From Gammaproteobacteria bacterium (GTDB lineage: Bacteria; Pseudomonadota; Gammaproteobacteria; Pseudomonadales; Azotimanducaceae), in the NCBI GenBank assembly GCA_009840305.1, contig VXNY01000024.1:248001-312000 (forward strand): 64,000 nt of DNA, given 5' to 3'. The notes beneath the pieces were generated by a model. The model worked only from the letters and a program-made list of their open reading frames with translations. It made no database searches and had not been told where the DNA came from. Shown piece after piece: positions 16,095 to 26,601 of the stretch (the stretch's first letter is position 1; each line of letters starts with the position of its first letter). The position numbers and the translations under genes were made by a program.

Positions 16095-18866
16095 CTAACC
16101 AACTTCGGATCGCGTTTCAGTTACTCGTCCGTGACACTGTTTGTATTTTTTCCCCGAACCGCAAGGACAAGGATCGTTTCTACCTACTTTAGGTTGCTCC
16201 CGGACGAAAGGTTTCTGTGCTTCTGGTCTCGGCTTACCCTTCGACTCTCCGTCTAAATTGCTCGCGTGTTGAAATTGCATTCGTTTCATTTCTTCACGCC
16301 GACGCTGTAATTCTTCTTCGCGCCGGGCTTGTTCTTGACCTACATCCATGCGACTCAAAATGCGAACAGAGGCGTGCTGAATGTTCGCGAGTAAGGTTTG
16401 AAATAAGTGAAAAGCTTCCCGCTTGTATTCTTGCTTCGGTTGCTTCTGCGCATATGCTCGCAGATGGATGCCCTGTCGCAAGTGATCCATCGTATGTAAG
16501 TGTTCTTTCCACTTTTGGTCGAGAATCGATAGCGTAATCTGTTTCTCTACTAGGTTAGCGTCAATACCTCGTTCGACCCAGCTGGCTCGTTTCTCTTCAT
16601 ATTTCGCAATAAAGTCTTGTAAGATTCTTTCTTGAATCTGCTCAATATTGTCGACCTCTTTATTCGCTATCCATTCTTGCACGGGTTGTGGGTTGCCAAA
16701 CTCGGCTCGCAGTACGTTTTCCAAGCCAGTTAAGTCCCATTCATCGGGTACGGAATTAGGTGGAATGTGTTCACTCACCGTATCTTCGACGACTTCAGTT
16801 CGCATCTGCTCGATGGTCGCGGAGATTTCTTCGAACTCCATCAATTCGTTCCGCTGTGCGTAAATCACCTGTCGTTGGTCATTCGCGACATCGTCAAACT
16901 CCAACAGGTTCTTCCGAATGTCAAAGTGTTGACTCTCGACTCGACGTTGTGCGCGTTCAATCGCATTGTTAACCATCTTGTGTTGAATTGCTTCGCCACG
17001 TTCCAACCCCAGCGATTGGATCATGTTGTTCCATCGTTCAGAAGCGAACCGCTTCATCAGATCATCTTCCATCGAAAGGTAAAAGCGTGAGCTCCCCGGG
17101 TCCCCTTGACGTCCTGAACGTCCCCTTAATTGATTATCGATACGTCTAGATTCGTGACGTTCCGTACCGATGATGTGTAATCCACCCGCGGCAACAACTT
17201 GGTCGTGGCGTGGTTGCCATTCCGACATAATTTTCTGAACTTCTGTTTCGTTGGGTTCGTCTCCGAGTTTGGCTACCTCGGCCATGAAACTTCCCCCTAA
17301 GACAATGTCGGTTCCACGACCAGCCATATTAGTTGCAATGGTGACTTTACCAGGCTTCCCAGCCTGTGCAACGATTTCCGCCTCTCGTTCGTGTTGCTTC
17401 GCATTGAGTACGTTGTGTTCGATCTGGCGTTTGCGCAACTCTTTTGATAACCTCTCCGAGGAATCGATCGAGGTGGTACCAACTAAGACCGGGCGGTGTT
17501 GTTCGGTACATTCATTGATATCCTCAACGATCGCGTCGTATTTCTCGTCCATCGATAGGTAAATCAAGTCGTTGCGATCTTCGCGAATCATCGGCATGTG
17601 TGTGGGTAGCACGACAACTTCGAGACCGTATATCTGGTTAAATTCGAACGCCTCAGTATCCGCCGTACCCGTCATGCCTGCTAGCGTGGAATAGAGTCGA
17701 AAATAATTCTGAAACGTCGTTGAAGCTAAAGTTTGGGTCTCGTGGCGAATGGGTACGCCTTCTTTAGCTTCGACAGCTTGGTGTATCCCTTCGGACCAAC
17801 GTCGTCCGGGCATTGCACGACCGGTGTGTTCGTCGATGATGATGACTTCACGATCCTTCACCATATACTCAACGTCGCGTTTGAACAGAAAATGTGCTTT
17901 TAACGCGACGGTCACGTGATGCAATAGTTGTAGATTTGAGGACGAATACAGACTATCGTTTTCGTCGAGTAAGCCTGCCTTTTTTAGAAATTCTTCGACA
18001 CGGTTATGACCTCGTTCTGTCATTTCAACTGTGCGATTCTTCGGTTCGATGAAGAAGTCGCCTGTATCTTCGGGCCGTTCTCCTCCCAACACTGCGGGCA
18101 GATTGCTCTCGACGTACTCTTGCTGTTCAAGTCGAGGTGCAATCTTGTTGATTTGCTTATAGAGTTCCGTATTGTCGTCTGCCGGACCGGAGATGATCAG
18201 AGGTGTCCTAGCTTCATCGATCAAGATGGAATCTACCTCATCAACGATCGCATAATTTAGACCACGTTGATAACGATCTTGTGATCGAAACGCCATGTTA
18301 TCGCGTAGGTAATCAAAGCCGAACTCGTTGTTCGTACCGTAGGTGATGTCTTGTAAATACGCGATTCGTTTTGCTTCTTGGTCTTGACGAGACTGAATGA
18401 CACCAACAGACATCCCTAGTGCTTGGTACACCGGACCCATCCATTCCGCGTCGCGACGCGCTAGATAGTCGTTTACGGTAACGATATGAACACCCTGTCC
18501 TGACAGCGCATTTAAGAACGCAGCGAGTGTCGCGACTTGAGTCTTCCCCTCGCCTGTACGCATTTCCGCTATCTTGCCTTCGTGCAGGGCGATCCCACCG
18601 AGAAGTTGGACGTCGTAATGGCGAGTGTCGTTTTTGCGGTCAGCGGCTTCGCGCACCAAAGCAAACGCTTCAGGCAACAACTGTTCTAAGGTTTCACCAT
18701 CCGAATATCGTTGCTTGAACTCAGCGGTCTTAGACTGCATTTGTTCGTCGGTTAAGTCTGCCACTCGGTCCGTCCACGCATTTATCTGCGAAACTATGCC
18801 TTCCATTCGCTTCAATTCGCGCGAATTTCGACTTCCGAAAACAGACTGAAAAGTTTTGGTCAGCAT
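16095..18866 (-). CDS. secA: Protein translocase ATPase SecA
   Basis: SecA is the motor that pushes unfolded preproteins through SecYEG. The 923-residue sequence has the Walker A segment MRTGEGKTQ, the helicase box [43 protein letters not shown] and the [13 protein letters not shown] region. It also has the IRA1/scaffold helices and a C-terminal Zn/SecB-binding tail [14 protein letters not shown]. Length and order match E. coli SecA (901). There is a TATATA-like -10 element about 20-25 nt upstream of the ATG. dciA is divergent 117 bp away, as in Pseudomonas-type genomes. No secM-like regulator precedes it. Confidence 0.97.
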   Translation of the reverse strand: MLTKTFQSVFGSRNSRELKRMEGIVSQINAWTDRVADLTDEQMQSKTAEFKQRYSDGETLEQLLPEAFALVREAADRKNDTRHYDVQLLGGIALHEGKIAEMRTGEGKTQVATLAAFLNALSGQGVHIVTVNDYLARRDAEWMGPVYQALGMSVGVIQSRQDQEAKRIAYLQDITYGTNNEFGFDYLRDNMAFRSQDRYQRGLNYAIVDEVDSILIDEARTPLIISGPADDNTELYKQINKIAPRLEQQEYVESNLPAVLGGERPEDTGDFFIEPKNRTVEMTERGHNRVEEFLKKAGLLDENDSLYSSSNLQLLHHVTVALKAHFLFKRDVEYMVKDREVIIIDEHTGRAMPGRRWSEGIHQAVEAKEGVPIRHETQTLASTTFQNYFRLYSTLAGMTGTADTEAFEFNQIYGLEVVVLPTHMPMIREDRNDLIYLSMDEKYDAIVEDINECTEQHRPVLVGTTSIDSSERLSKELRKRQIEHNVLNAKQHEREAEIVAQAGKPGKVTIATNMAGRGTDIVLGGSFMAEVAKLGDEPNETEVQKIMSEWQPRHDQVVAAGGLHIIGTERHESRRIDNQLRGRSGRQGDPGSSRFYLSMEDDLMKRFASERWNNMIQSLGLERGEAIQHKMVNNAIERAQRRVESQHFDIRKNLLEFDDVANDQRQVIYAQRNELMEFEEISATIEQMRTEVVEDTVSEHIPPNSVPDEWDLTGLENVLRAEFGNPQPVQEWIANKEVDNIEQIQERILQDFIAKYEEKRASWVERGIDANLVEKQITLSILDQKWKEHLHTMDHLRQGIHLRAYAQKQPKQEYKREAFHLFQTLLANIQHASVRILSRMDVGQEQARREEELQRRREEMKRMQFQHASNLDGESKGKPRPEAQKPFVREQPKVGRNDPCPCGSGKKYKQCHGRVTETRSEVG

Positions 18867-18969
18867 AAATAAACTGTCACGTATATATGAACAGATTTTA
18901 TGCGTTTCAATACCTCATCCCTATCACGTTTACAACTCCAAGCTGCTCGGAGCTTTAAGGATTTCGTGT

Positions 18970-18975
18970 TATAAA
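18970..18975 (+). promoter_or_regulatory. Possible -10 element of a leaderless dciA transcript
   Basis: TATAAA lies 8 nt before the A of the dciA ATG at 18984. With usual spacing, transcription would begin at or within two bases of the start codon. No Shine-Dalgarno sequence lies at a useful distance; an AAGG at 18957-18960 is too far upstream. No clear -35 hexamer is seen. Confidence 0.35.
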
Positions 18976-18983
18976 ATCCAAAT

Positions 18984-19313
18984 ATGAACTACTACCGATT
19001 GAAAGACTCGTTAGCGGCGCCGGAAAGACGTTTCTCTAAACTGGCTCGCATCATTAAGGAACTTGATGCACATCAAGCGACTATTCGCGTAGTGCGATTT
19101 CTTCTACCAGAAGAGGAGGCGAGTCATTGCACCGGTGCTAGGGTTCAAGGTGACACGGTTTTTGTAACGTTTGACTCCAATGCTTGGGCTACTCGAGCTC
19201 GTTTTCGGGCACCATTGCTGTTGGAACACATGCAAGAACTCGCACAATACTCGCACTTGGAAAAAGTCATCGTCAATACTAGCAAAGCAGCACCGACAAA
19301 TAAATCATCGTAG
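18984..19313 (+). CDS. dciA: DciA-like protein (DUF721), replicative helicase loader candidate
   Basis: The 109-residue protein matches the DUF721/DciA family by size, by the basic N-terminal helix (RFSKLARIIKELDAH) and by the C-terminal KH-like stretch VQGDTVFVTFDSNAWATRARFRAPLLLEHM. In the family this reads 'L.v.v.s.aWa..lr...p.Ll..l'. DciA proteins load the DnaB helicase in bacteria without DnaC. The place beside secA, divergently transcribed, is the typical gammaproteobacterial one and raises confidence. Confidence 0.75.
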   Translation: MNYYRLKDSLAAPERRFSKLARIIKELDAHQATIRVVRFLLPEEEASHCTGARVQGDTVFVTFDSNAWATRARFRAPLLLEHMQELAQYSHLEKVIVNTSKAAPTNKSS

Positions 19314-19564
19314 TCCTCTAAAAGACTATTGACTCATAGGTGTTAAATATTTAGGGTCCCAGTTCGAAGTGACTCTGATTCGGTGCAAACAGTACCAAAC
19401 ACTAGAATAAGACTATAGAGATCAATGGTTTCTAGACTACTCAAGTCTGAGTGTCGCACGGAATCGCCGCGTTCGAACTAACTTTAGCAGCAACGGTCAA
19501 AAGTGCTGACTCAGAACGATAGTCCCGTCCTTGAGAATTGACGAAACTACAGGAAGCTTTATAC

Positions 19565-22500
19565 ATGAGAGAGAAATTTGTATTGCGTAAGGAATCTGGT
19601 AAAAGCACTGTCACGTGTCTTACCTCAGTAATCGTTGCCATAGCCTTCTCATTTTTGGGCAACGCCTATGGTCAAGCATTCAACTGCGCTACTTGGGGAG
19701 ATGAAAAGACACAACTATTACAACTAGAAGTAGGCGAGTCCAAGACTTTCCAGCTCCCTACCGCTAGTCTCGATCCTAACGGTGCTTCCTGCGTTGATGA
19801 TGTCGATGACATTCAGTATGAAGTTCGACGTTCAACCGATCCAGTATTACCAGACGGATTTACATTCGACGAGGAAGACGTGACGGTTAGTGGTTGTTCG
19901 ACCGAAGTCTTGTCTGGGCACAAATTCTCCTTAGTCGCGACAGGTCCCGATGCTTGCAGTTGCACGCCCGCCACTTTGGAAGTGGTATTTCGTATCAAGG
20001 ACGACGACGATGACGAAACCGATCCCATGTGTTCAACCACCGGTACACCCCCGGTTGAAGACTCCGAAGAACTCGATCAAACTCCACCACCAAAGCCGTT
20101 TTACGGTTGGAGCCAAGTGCATCTCGGAGGTCGATGGACGCAACCTGCCGGTCCGGACGAGACGGAGCAAGGTGCAGCACTTACCTACGGTGCTCGGTGT
20201 ACGGGTAAGTACGATCTTGCAGAAAATTACATTGGGAGTTGTCCGGCATTTTTAAACTTCATCGGCCAGTCCACATACGAAAATGGAATTGTGTATTTCA
20301 CCGAATCGATCAGTGACGACCGTGACAACATCGGCATCTACAGAATTCGAGTAACTGCACACAAAGAAGATGTCACTGCAACCTCGCAAACCACCGTCGT
20401 ACTAGAAGTTGTCGACGATCATCCTGCACCAGACAGCCCGGTGATTACGACTCCAGCCTTGAATACATTACACCTCGCGTGGGAGGTCGACGCAGATGAA
20501 CGTGAATACATCACTGGCTTCGACTTAGAGTTTCGTAAAGTTCTCGGTGGCGGTAGATCCGAGCTCTATGAACTAGCGAATACGGTCACGAGTTTGACCA
20601 TTGGTTCTCTAGAGACGGATACTCAATACCAAGCGAGGCTCCGCATTCGCGGCGGGCGGTGGTCCGATTGGGTACAGGCCTACACCCTAGGTAACGATGC
20701 TCCAACGTTCGAGGAGACCGAATACACTTTCACTTTGACCGAAAACGTTTCTGGCCGCGGCGGGCGGATCAGACTAGGGCAAGTGGAGGCTACCGATCCT
20801 AACCCACAAGATTCCGTCACCTATTCGCTCGATTCCGCTGACACCGATAGATTTACGATTGGAGCTAGCTCAGGAATTCTATATTACATTGGCGACGGTG
20901 AAGATCACGAAGCGACGCCGACGATCAACGTTAAAGTAACTGCAACTGGCGGTACCGGCGCACGCGAGCTCGAGTCGACTGTGATGGTTACGGTTGAAGT
21001 CACAAACGTATCTGAACCGTTGGCGTTCGCGGAAGACGCGAGAGCTGTAGTCGATGATCTTACCTTAGGCGATTATGTTGAGATTCAACTACCGTTAGCA
21101 ATCGGTGGCGACGGACCAGTTTCGTACTCTGTCGATCCTGATTTACCCGACGCTTTGGAAATCGTACGACGGACAGGGAAACTAAAAGGAACCGCGACGG
21201 TTACGACTAAACGTACCTCGTATACGTACACTGCTACCGACATCGAAGGAGAAACGGATTCACTGACGTTTTCTTTTCGAGTGTTCGGAAAAGCTCCCAA
21301 AGCTCCCACCAACCTCGCGGTACAACGAGCACACGCCGATCGTATTACTATTACTTGGGAAAATCCCTCAACACCTTTTGTTCCTGTTGTCGAACACGAG
21401 ATCGAATATCGAGCTAAGGGGACATCGCGTTGGAAAAGAAAACGTATTGATGCCCCGGCTACCAGTTACACGATCACTGGACTAACGCGAAATACCACCT
21501 ATCAGATTCGGGTGAAGAATGTTGCCGAGTCAGGGCACGTAGGTTTTTCTAGTATTTTCGAGGCGGAGACACGACCCTATGCAACACCCAGTGCGCCTCG
21601 CAATGTCACCTTGGTGGAAGCAAGTACCGAAACTCTAACTGTTGAATGGGATAAACCAGCAGATAACGGTGGTCGCAGAGTGGTAGTCTATGATGTGCGT
21701 TATCGCGAGAAGGGAGCCGGTACCTGGATCGAAGAAGAGACTAGAACAACATCTTTCACGATTACTGGACTCGAACAAGGAACTGAATATCTCATCGGTG
21801 TACGCGCGGTAAACGTTGCTGGAACTGGACCGTGGTCTGACGATCTATCTGCTAGTACGATTCAAAATTCTCGACCAATATTCGCCATGGGAACATCAAT
21901 ACCGAACCAGTCTTATAAAGTGGGCGAAGCAATTTCAACCTTAGAACTACCTCTTGCGTCCGAGGGCGATGGCTATCTAGTCTATTCTCTTTCTCCTACT
22001 CCTCCTCCAGGGGTTCGATTCAATCCCAATGTTCGAACTCTCAGCGGAACACCTACGGCAACTCAGACTACGACTACCTACTCATACACTGTTGCGGATT
22101 CCGATGAATTTACCGAAGACGACGAGTCAGTTTTGACTTTTGAGATTACCGTCGCCGCAAACACACCACTCTCTCCAGCCTTGATGATTGAAGACATTGG
22201 TTATGAATCTGCGCAGATCTCTTGGTCCATGCCGGATGCTCGAGGTTCGAACATTACATCTTATGACCTAGAACTGCGAGAGTCTGGACAGCAAAGCAAT
22301 GTCACTCAGCACGGTGCCACAAGCACTAGCTTTACTGCAACAAATTTGCTTCCTCAGACCGCCTATGAGGTTCGCATTCGAGCAATCAACGACGTGGGAC
22401 CTAGCGATTGGTCCGTATGGATGGAATTCACGACTACTAAGGTACCGGTCGAAATCCGTTCTCGACCCCTAATCCATGCCCTAGGAGTAGCGGGAACATT

Positions 22501-23911
22501 GCTCGGCGAAAATGCGGTAGAGAGAATAGGCAACCGCGCTAACCTAATTGATTCAGCACAGCGTCCAAAGGACGAAGGGTACACGCCACCATATTACTTT
22601 GGAGAGACTGATTACTCACTTGTACCGAAATTCAATGGAAGTGCATCGACAGTTCGAGTGCATAACGAGTATGGATCGTCCGTTCGTCCTTACGCGAGAC
22701 TGTTATCAATGCTCCCTCGATCTGCCAATTTCGTACTCAACAATTCGAGCGGACCCACTGATGCTGAAAACGGCATCGACTGGGCTGCATGGGCGAGTTT
22801 TGATACCACAGGGCGCGATGCCAATCCTATGGAAGTAGTAAATAACGAGGAAATAGTCTCTTCTTTAGATGCTCAAACAACGAGCTTTTGGCTGGGTGCA
22901 GAGTTCGAAGTCGCTGAAGATGTTAGGTTAGGAATTGCGGTATCCCACGCGACAGGCGATGTGGACATAGACCGACTTCAAAATGGTTCGATCAGCAATA
23001 CTGAACAAGACAATGTCGAGTTTTCGCTCACGAGTCTACATCCGTATGCGGTAGGTAAGTTGCATGAACAATTAAGAGTGTGGGGGACGCTTGGTCGCGG
23101 GACCGGATCTACCACGCTCACAGATCGCTGGGGGAAAATTGACGATCTTGGACTCACCGCAACCGTACTCGCAGCCGGAGTTCACTTTCACTTTGATGAA
23201 AACGGAGAGAATGGATTTGCTCTTAAGGGAGATCTGTTCCAATCCGATATTGATACCGACGAAACTGAGGACTTTGAAGGTTCTCTCTCGAATACTGTTC
23301 GCCGGCTTAGAGTTGGAGTACAAGGCCGACGATACTACACGGCCGTGGATATAGATTTGGTTCTGACCGGTGAATTTCTTGGGCGTTTTGAAGATGGTGG
23401 AATTGCCGATGGAACTAATTTTGACATCGGCGGACAGGTCGATGTGTTCTTCAACGAAAATTGGTCTGCTAGTGGTCAGTTACGATTCGTTCGATCTATG
23501 GAGGCTGACGCTTACCAATCTCTCGGATTTCAGTTCGACATTCGTCGAGAAAGCGCTACCGATGGTTCAGGTATGAGTCTCCAATTTACACCGTCGTGGG
23601 GAAATTCCTCACTACAGGAACACAACCTCGATCTAAAACTTCCACTATACAATTCGTTCGACAGCCCTATCTCGGGCGTTCGTGCTGACATAGAGTTGGC
23701 ATACGGAATTACATCGGATCGCCAAGGTCTCATAGAACCTTATGGAGTAGTCTCACGGTTTGACCAAGGCAATCAGTTGAAGCTAGGGGTTCGAATAACC
23801 GACGACAGTGTTGGGTTCGGTCGCTCGTCGTTCGACCTTTCCTCGTTCACATCAATAGAGAAAGATAGGACCAACTCTGGAGTGATCGTAGCCGGTCGTA
23901 TCACTTTCTGA
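19565..23911 (+). CDS. Surface protein with FN3 and cadherin/Ig-like domains and C-terminal beta-barrel
   Basis: The ATG at 19565 gives a proper signal peptide (basic residues, CLTSVIVAIAFSFLG, then NAYGQA). About 1448 residues follow. Cys-rich Ig-like and cadherin-like modules come first, then an FN3 domain (about nt 20440-20700), a cadherin-like repeat (ENVSG...EATDPNPQDSVTYSL), an Ig-like domain, two more FN3 domains (21296-21870), another Ig-like domain, a fourth FN3 (22165-22440) and a linker. From about 22640 there is a repetitive amphipathic beta region ending in VIVAGRITF. The final Phe and alternating strands mark an outer-membrane beta-barrel of autotransporter type. The passenger looks adhesive. 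The gene lies between dciA and ftsZ, where lpxC is found in related genomes, and ends at a strong terminator. Confidence 0.75.
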   Translation: MREKFVLRKESGKSTVTCLTSVIVAIAFSFLGNAYGQAFNCATWGDEKTQLLQLEVGESKTFQLPTASLDPNGASCVDDVDDIQYEVRRSTDPVLPDGFTFDEEDVTVSGCSTEVLSGHKFSLVATGPDACSCTPATLEVVFRIKDDDDDETDPMCSTTGTPPVEDSEELDQTPPPKPFYGWSQVHLGGRWTQPAGPDETEQGAALTYGARCTGKYDLAENYIGSCPAFLNFIGQSTYENGIVYFTESISDDRDNIGIYRIRVTAHKEDVTATSQTTVVLEVVDDHPAPDSPVITTPALNTLHLAWEVDADEREYITGFDLEFRKVLGGGRSELYELANTVTSLTIGSLETDTQYQARLRIRGGRWSDWVQAYTLGNDAPTFEETEYTFTLTENVSGRGGRIRLGQVEATDPNPQDSVTYSLDSADTDRFTIGASSGILYYIGDGEDHEATPTINVKVTATGGTGARELESTVMVTVEVTNVSEPLAFAEDARAVVDDLTLGDYVEIQLPLAIGGDGPVSYSVDPDLPDALEIVRRTGKLKGTATVTTKRTSYTYTATDIEGETDSLTFSFRVFGKAPKAPTNLAVQRAHADRITITWENPSTPFVPVVEHEIEYRAKGTSRWKRKRIDAPATSYTITGLTRNTTYQIRVKNVAESGHVGFSSIFEAETRPYATPSAPRNVTLVEASTETLTVEWDKPADNGGRRVVVYDVRYREKGAGTWIEEETRTTSFTITGLEQGTEYLIGVRAVNVAGTGPWSDDLSASTIQNSRPIFAMGTSIPNQSYKVGEAISTLELPLASEGDGYLVYSLSPTPPPGVRFNPNVRTLSGTPTATQTTTTYSYTVADSDEFTEDDESVLTFEITVAANTPLSPALMIEDIGYESAQISWSMPDARGSNITSYDLELRESGQQSNVTQHGATSTSFTATNLLPQTAYEVRIRAINDVGPSDWSVWMEFTTTKVPVEIRSRPLIHALGVAGTLLGENAVERIGNRANLIDSAQRPKDEGYTPPYYFGETDYSLVPKFNGSASTVRVHNEYGSSVRPYARLLSMLPRSANFVLNNSSGPTDAENGIDWAAWASFDTTGRDANPMEVVNNEEIVSSLDAQTTSFWLGAEFEVAEDVRLGIAVSHATGDVDIDRLQNGSISNTEQDNVEFSLTSLHPYAVGKLHEQLRVWGTLGRGTGSTTLTDRWGKIDDLGLTATVLAAGVHFHFDENGENGFALKGDLFQSDIDTDETEDFEGSLSNTVRRLRVGVQGRRYYTAVDIDLVLTGEFLGRFEDGGIADGTNFDIGGQVDVFFNENWSASGQLRFVRSMEADAYQSLGFQFDIRRESATDGSGMSLQFTPSWGNSSLQEHNLDLKLPLYNSFDSPISGVRADIELAYGITSDRQGLIEPYGVVSRFDQGNQLKLGVRITDDSVGFGRSSFDLSSFTSIEKDRTNSGVIVAGRITF

Positions 23912-23928
23912 GATCAACAACTATTTAC

Positions 23929-23956
23929 AAAAAAGGGTTCTGTAGAACCCTTTTTT
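23929..23956. terminator. Bidirectional rho-independent terminator
   Basis: AAAAAAGGGTTC, loop TGTA, GAACCCTTTTTT: a perfect 12-bp stem with a T run on either strand. It lies 18 nt after the stop of the beta-barrel gene and 51 nt after the stop of ftsZ, so it can end both convergent transcripts. Confidence 0.92.
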
Positions 23957-24006
23957 CATGTCCCTAACACTCTAGGGACGAATTCAATCAAGTAAAGTTT
24001 CTATTC

Positions 24007-25323
24007 TCAATCAGCCTGGTCTCGGAATAGCGCTGGGATGTCGCTCGTATTGAGTCTGCGTCCCGCTGGACGAGATATTGTTCGTGATCCCCCGCTCATT
24101 ACTCGAGCCCCTTCCTGTTCTTCCGGAACAGTTTGACTCGGTTCACTCTGCTCTTCTACTCGACGTTCAGGACGATAGACCTTGGGTCGCTCTCGTGTTG
24201 AGTGACTTTCTCGATGATGAGAATCTACTTCCATTGTCGAAGGACTGTTTACGCCCCGGTCGACTCCTGTGAGCAATACGGTAATCTCCAACTGTTCACC
24301 CATGCTTGGATCGTCCACGATTCCAGGAAACACTCCACCAGAACCACCGGACGCAATCATGATCTCATTGAAGATGCGCATGATGTGTCGTGCTTCATCA
24401 AAGCTCAAATCGTTAGCACGCACGTTGTAAAGCACGCTACGAGCTCCACTGAGATCGGTGTCCTCCATGAGTGGGCTATTCAAAGCTGCGCGCACTGCGT
24501 TTTCAGCTCGATTTTGACCTGTAGCTATCCCCTTACCAATTAAAGTGACCCCGTCGCCATTGGATGCCAATACGGACTCAACATCTTTGTAATCCAAATT
24601 CCATAGTCCAGCCGTATTGATTACGTCTGCTACGCCTTTTACCGACTCAGCGAGAAAGTCGTTCATTTCGTTGAATGCGTCCGAAAAGCCCATCGAACCG
24701 TCGACCACCTTGCTTAACTTGTCGTTCGGAATTACCACTACCGAGTCAGCGATACCATGCAAATCCCGCAGACAAATTTCCGCGTTTCGTTTGCGGACGA
24801 TCTGCTCTTCCATCAATGGCAAGGTAACAATTGCAACTGTCAATATGTCTTTTTCTTTCGCGACTTCAGAAATCACAGGTGCCGCACCGGACCCGGTACC
24901 TCCCCCCAAGCACGCGATAACAAACACCAAGTTGGCATCATCCAGCGCATCTTCGATTTCCGTAATCGATTCCTTCGCGGCCGCTTCACCCGTACTCGGA
25001 TTCATCCCAGCACCAAGTCCTCGACGCCGGGGAGTACCTAACTGCAATTTACGAATCTCGTCTGGTAATGAGCGCAAGTCTTGTATATCTGTGTTGGCAG
25101 CAATAAATTCCACGCCACTTAAGTCGGACGCAGCCATGTAACTCAATACGTTACCTCCTCCTCCTCCAACCCCGATCACCTTGACCACCGCTGGTGGGGA
25201 AACATCCGCGTCGCCTTCTATGGCTGGTTCAAATTTAAACCGCTCCGAACTGAGCGGCGATTGATTCTCGTCAGGTATCGAAAACTTGAAATTTTCGTGT
25301 CCAGTATCTGTGTGTTCCATCAC
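24007..25323 (-). CDS. ftsZ: Cell division GTPase FtsZ (divergent, N-terminally extended)
   Basis: FtsZ polymerises into the division ring. The core signals are present: KVIGVGGGGGN, the tubulin signature GGGTGSG, NxDxxD in the T7 loop (NLDYKD) and the C-terminal peptide SDIPALFRDQAD that binds FtsA and ZipA. The core begins at residue 48, about 34 residues later than in E. coli, after a charged extension. Several usually constant spots differ: AGMNP for AGANP, TLPLMEEQIVRKR where T-K-P-F-x-F-E-G-x-x-R is expected, and MGFSDAFNEMND for the helix after LLDAF. At 438 residues it is longer than E. coli FtsZ (383). It is the last gene of the division operon, 12 nt after ftsA. Confidence 0.95.
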   Translation of the reverse strand: MMEHTDTGHENFKFSIPDENQSPLSSERFKFEPAIEGDADVSPPAVVKVIGVGGGGGNVLSYMAASDLSGVEFIAANTDIQDLRSLPDEIRKLQLGTPRRRGLGAGMNPSTGEAAAKESITEIEDALDDANLVFVIACLGGGTGSGAAPVISEVAKEKDILTVAIVTLPLMEEQIVRKRNAEICLRDLHGIADSVVVIPNDKLSKVVDGSMGFSDAFNEMNDFLAESVKGVADVINTAGLWNLDYKDVESVLASNGDGVTLIGKGIATGQNRAENAVRAALNSPLMEDTDLSGARSVLYNVRANDLSFDEARHIMRIFNEIMIASGGSGGVFPGIVDDPSMGEQLEITVLLTGVDRGVNSPSTMEVDSHHRESHSTRERPKVYRPERRVEEQSEPSQTVPEEQEGARVMSGGSRTISRPAGRRLNTSDIPALFRDQAD

Positions 25324-25335
25324 TTAGACCTCAAC

Positions 25336-26598
25336 TTAAATTTGTTTGTATGTTTTGTGCAGCCACGTACGAATGGCTCGCCACGAGAACTTGAACCCAT
25401 TTCGAGACTCCCTAGGTTCATACATCCATCCACGCTTCCGCGAACTAGCATATACCAGCAAACCGGTACATGTGGAATACGCAGAGTTGTCATATAGGTC
25501 GTTCAATCCTTGAAGATTTTTAGGCTTGCCGCTGGACACGGGGAGATGGAAAATCTCCTCTGCGAGTTCAGCAGCTCCTTCCATGGTTGCTGCTCCACCG
25601 GTAAGTATAACACCGGATCCAAGTTTTTCCTTAGAAATTTTTGCTTCTTGCAACTTGTTATGAACTAAATTGTACAGTTCTCTGTACCTCGACTCTACTA
25701 CTGAAGCAAGCATTTGACGTGGTATCTGTGTCGCTGGACGATCCGCAAGACCGGGTACGTGTATCGATTCTGTTTCGTCCGTCAGCTCTTGTAATGCGCA
25801 CGCATACTTGATCTTAACTTGTTCCGCATGTTGAGCGGGGGTCCGAAACGTCATCGCGATGTCGCGAGTTACCGAATCCCCAGCGATCGGAATAACCTCT
25901 GTGTGTCTCAATGAACCGTCTGTGTAGACGGCTACATCCGTCGTTCCTCCACCAATATCAAGTAACACAACGCCAAGTTCTTTTTCTTCGTCAGTGAGTA
26001 CCGATGTAGCGGCCGCAATTGGTTCAACAACGATGTCTTGAATGTCAAGGCCACACATGCCGACACATTTACCGATGTTGCTGAGTGCATTTTTTGCACC
26101 AACTACGACATGAACATTGGCATCGAGTCGTGTCCCAGACATACCACTGGGTTCTCGAATTCCTTCTTGCCAGTCAATCGCATACTCTTGAGGGATCACA
26201 TGAATGATTTTTTCATCATTACTCAGTGGGATCGCGATGGCTGACTCTAATGCTAGATCCAGGATGGTTTTAGTGACCTCCCCCTCGCGAATTGCAGCGT
26301 TCCCTTGAGAATTAACGCACTTAATGTGTTCACCACCGATCGCAACGTACACTGAGTTCATCTTCTCACCCGCCATCGATTCAGCTTCTTGAATCGCCTC
26401 TTTCACCGCGTCTACGGTGGCTTCGATGTTTACGACCATGCCATGCCGAACACCACTAGACGGTCTGGTTCCAATACCCGTAATTTCTACCGATCCGTCT
26501 GGACATGTTCTTCCCATGCACGCGGATACTTTTGTAGTGCCGAGATCCAAGCCAGCCAATACTTTTCCATGATCGGTATTTTTTGTTTTACTGTTCAT
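25336..26598 (-). CDS. ftsA: Cell division actin-like protein FtsA
   Basis: FtsA anchors FtsZ to the inner membrane and helps recruit the divisome. The 420-residue sequence has the actin-fold phosphate 1 loop (LAGLDLGTTKVSA), the family's 1C subdomain, phosphate 2 (VVLLDIGGGTTDVAV) and the adenosine motif GVILTGGAATMEG. The C-terminal amphipathic targeting helix is present (FSWRAIRTWLHKTYKQI). The length equals E. coli FtsA. The start follows the ftsQ stop by 3 nt, so translation is probably coupled. Confidence 0.97.
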   Translation of the reverse strand: MNSKTKNTDHGKVLAGLDLGTTKVSACMGRTCPDGSVEITGIGTRPSSGVRHGMVVNIEATVDAVKEAIQEAESMAGEKMNSVYVAIGGEHIKCVNSQGNAAIREGEVTKTILDLALESAIAIPLSNDEKIIHVIPQEYAIDWQEGIREPSGMSGTRLDANVHVVVGAKNALSNIGKCVGMCGLDIQDIVVEPIAAATSVLTDEEKELGVVLLDIGGGTTDVAVYTDGSLRHTEVIPIAGDSVTRDIAMTFRTPAQHAEQVKIKYACALQELTDETESIHVPGLADRPATQIPRQMLASVVESRYRELYNLVHNKLQEAKISKEKLGSGVILTGGAATMEGAAELAEEIFHLPVSSGKPKNLQGLNDLYDNSAYSTCTGLLVYASSRKRGWMYEPRESRNGFKFSWRAIRTWLHKTYKQI

Positions 26599-26601
26599 AT
26601 C

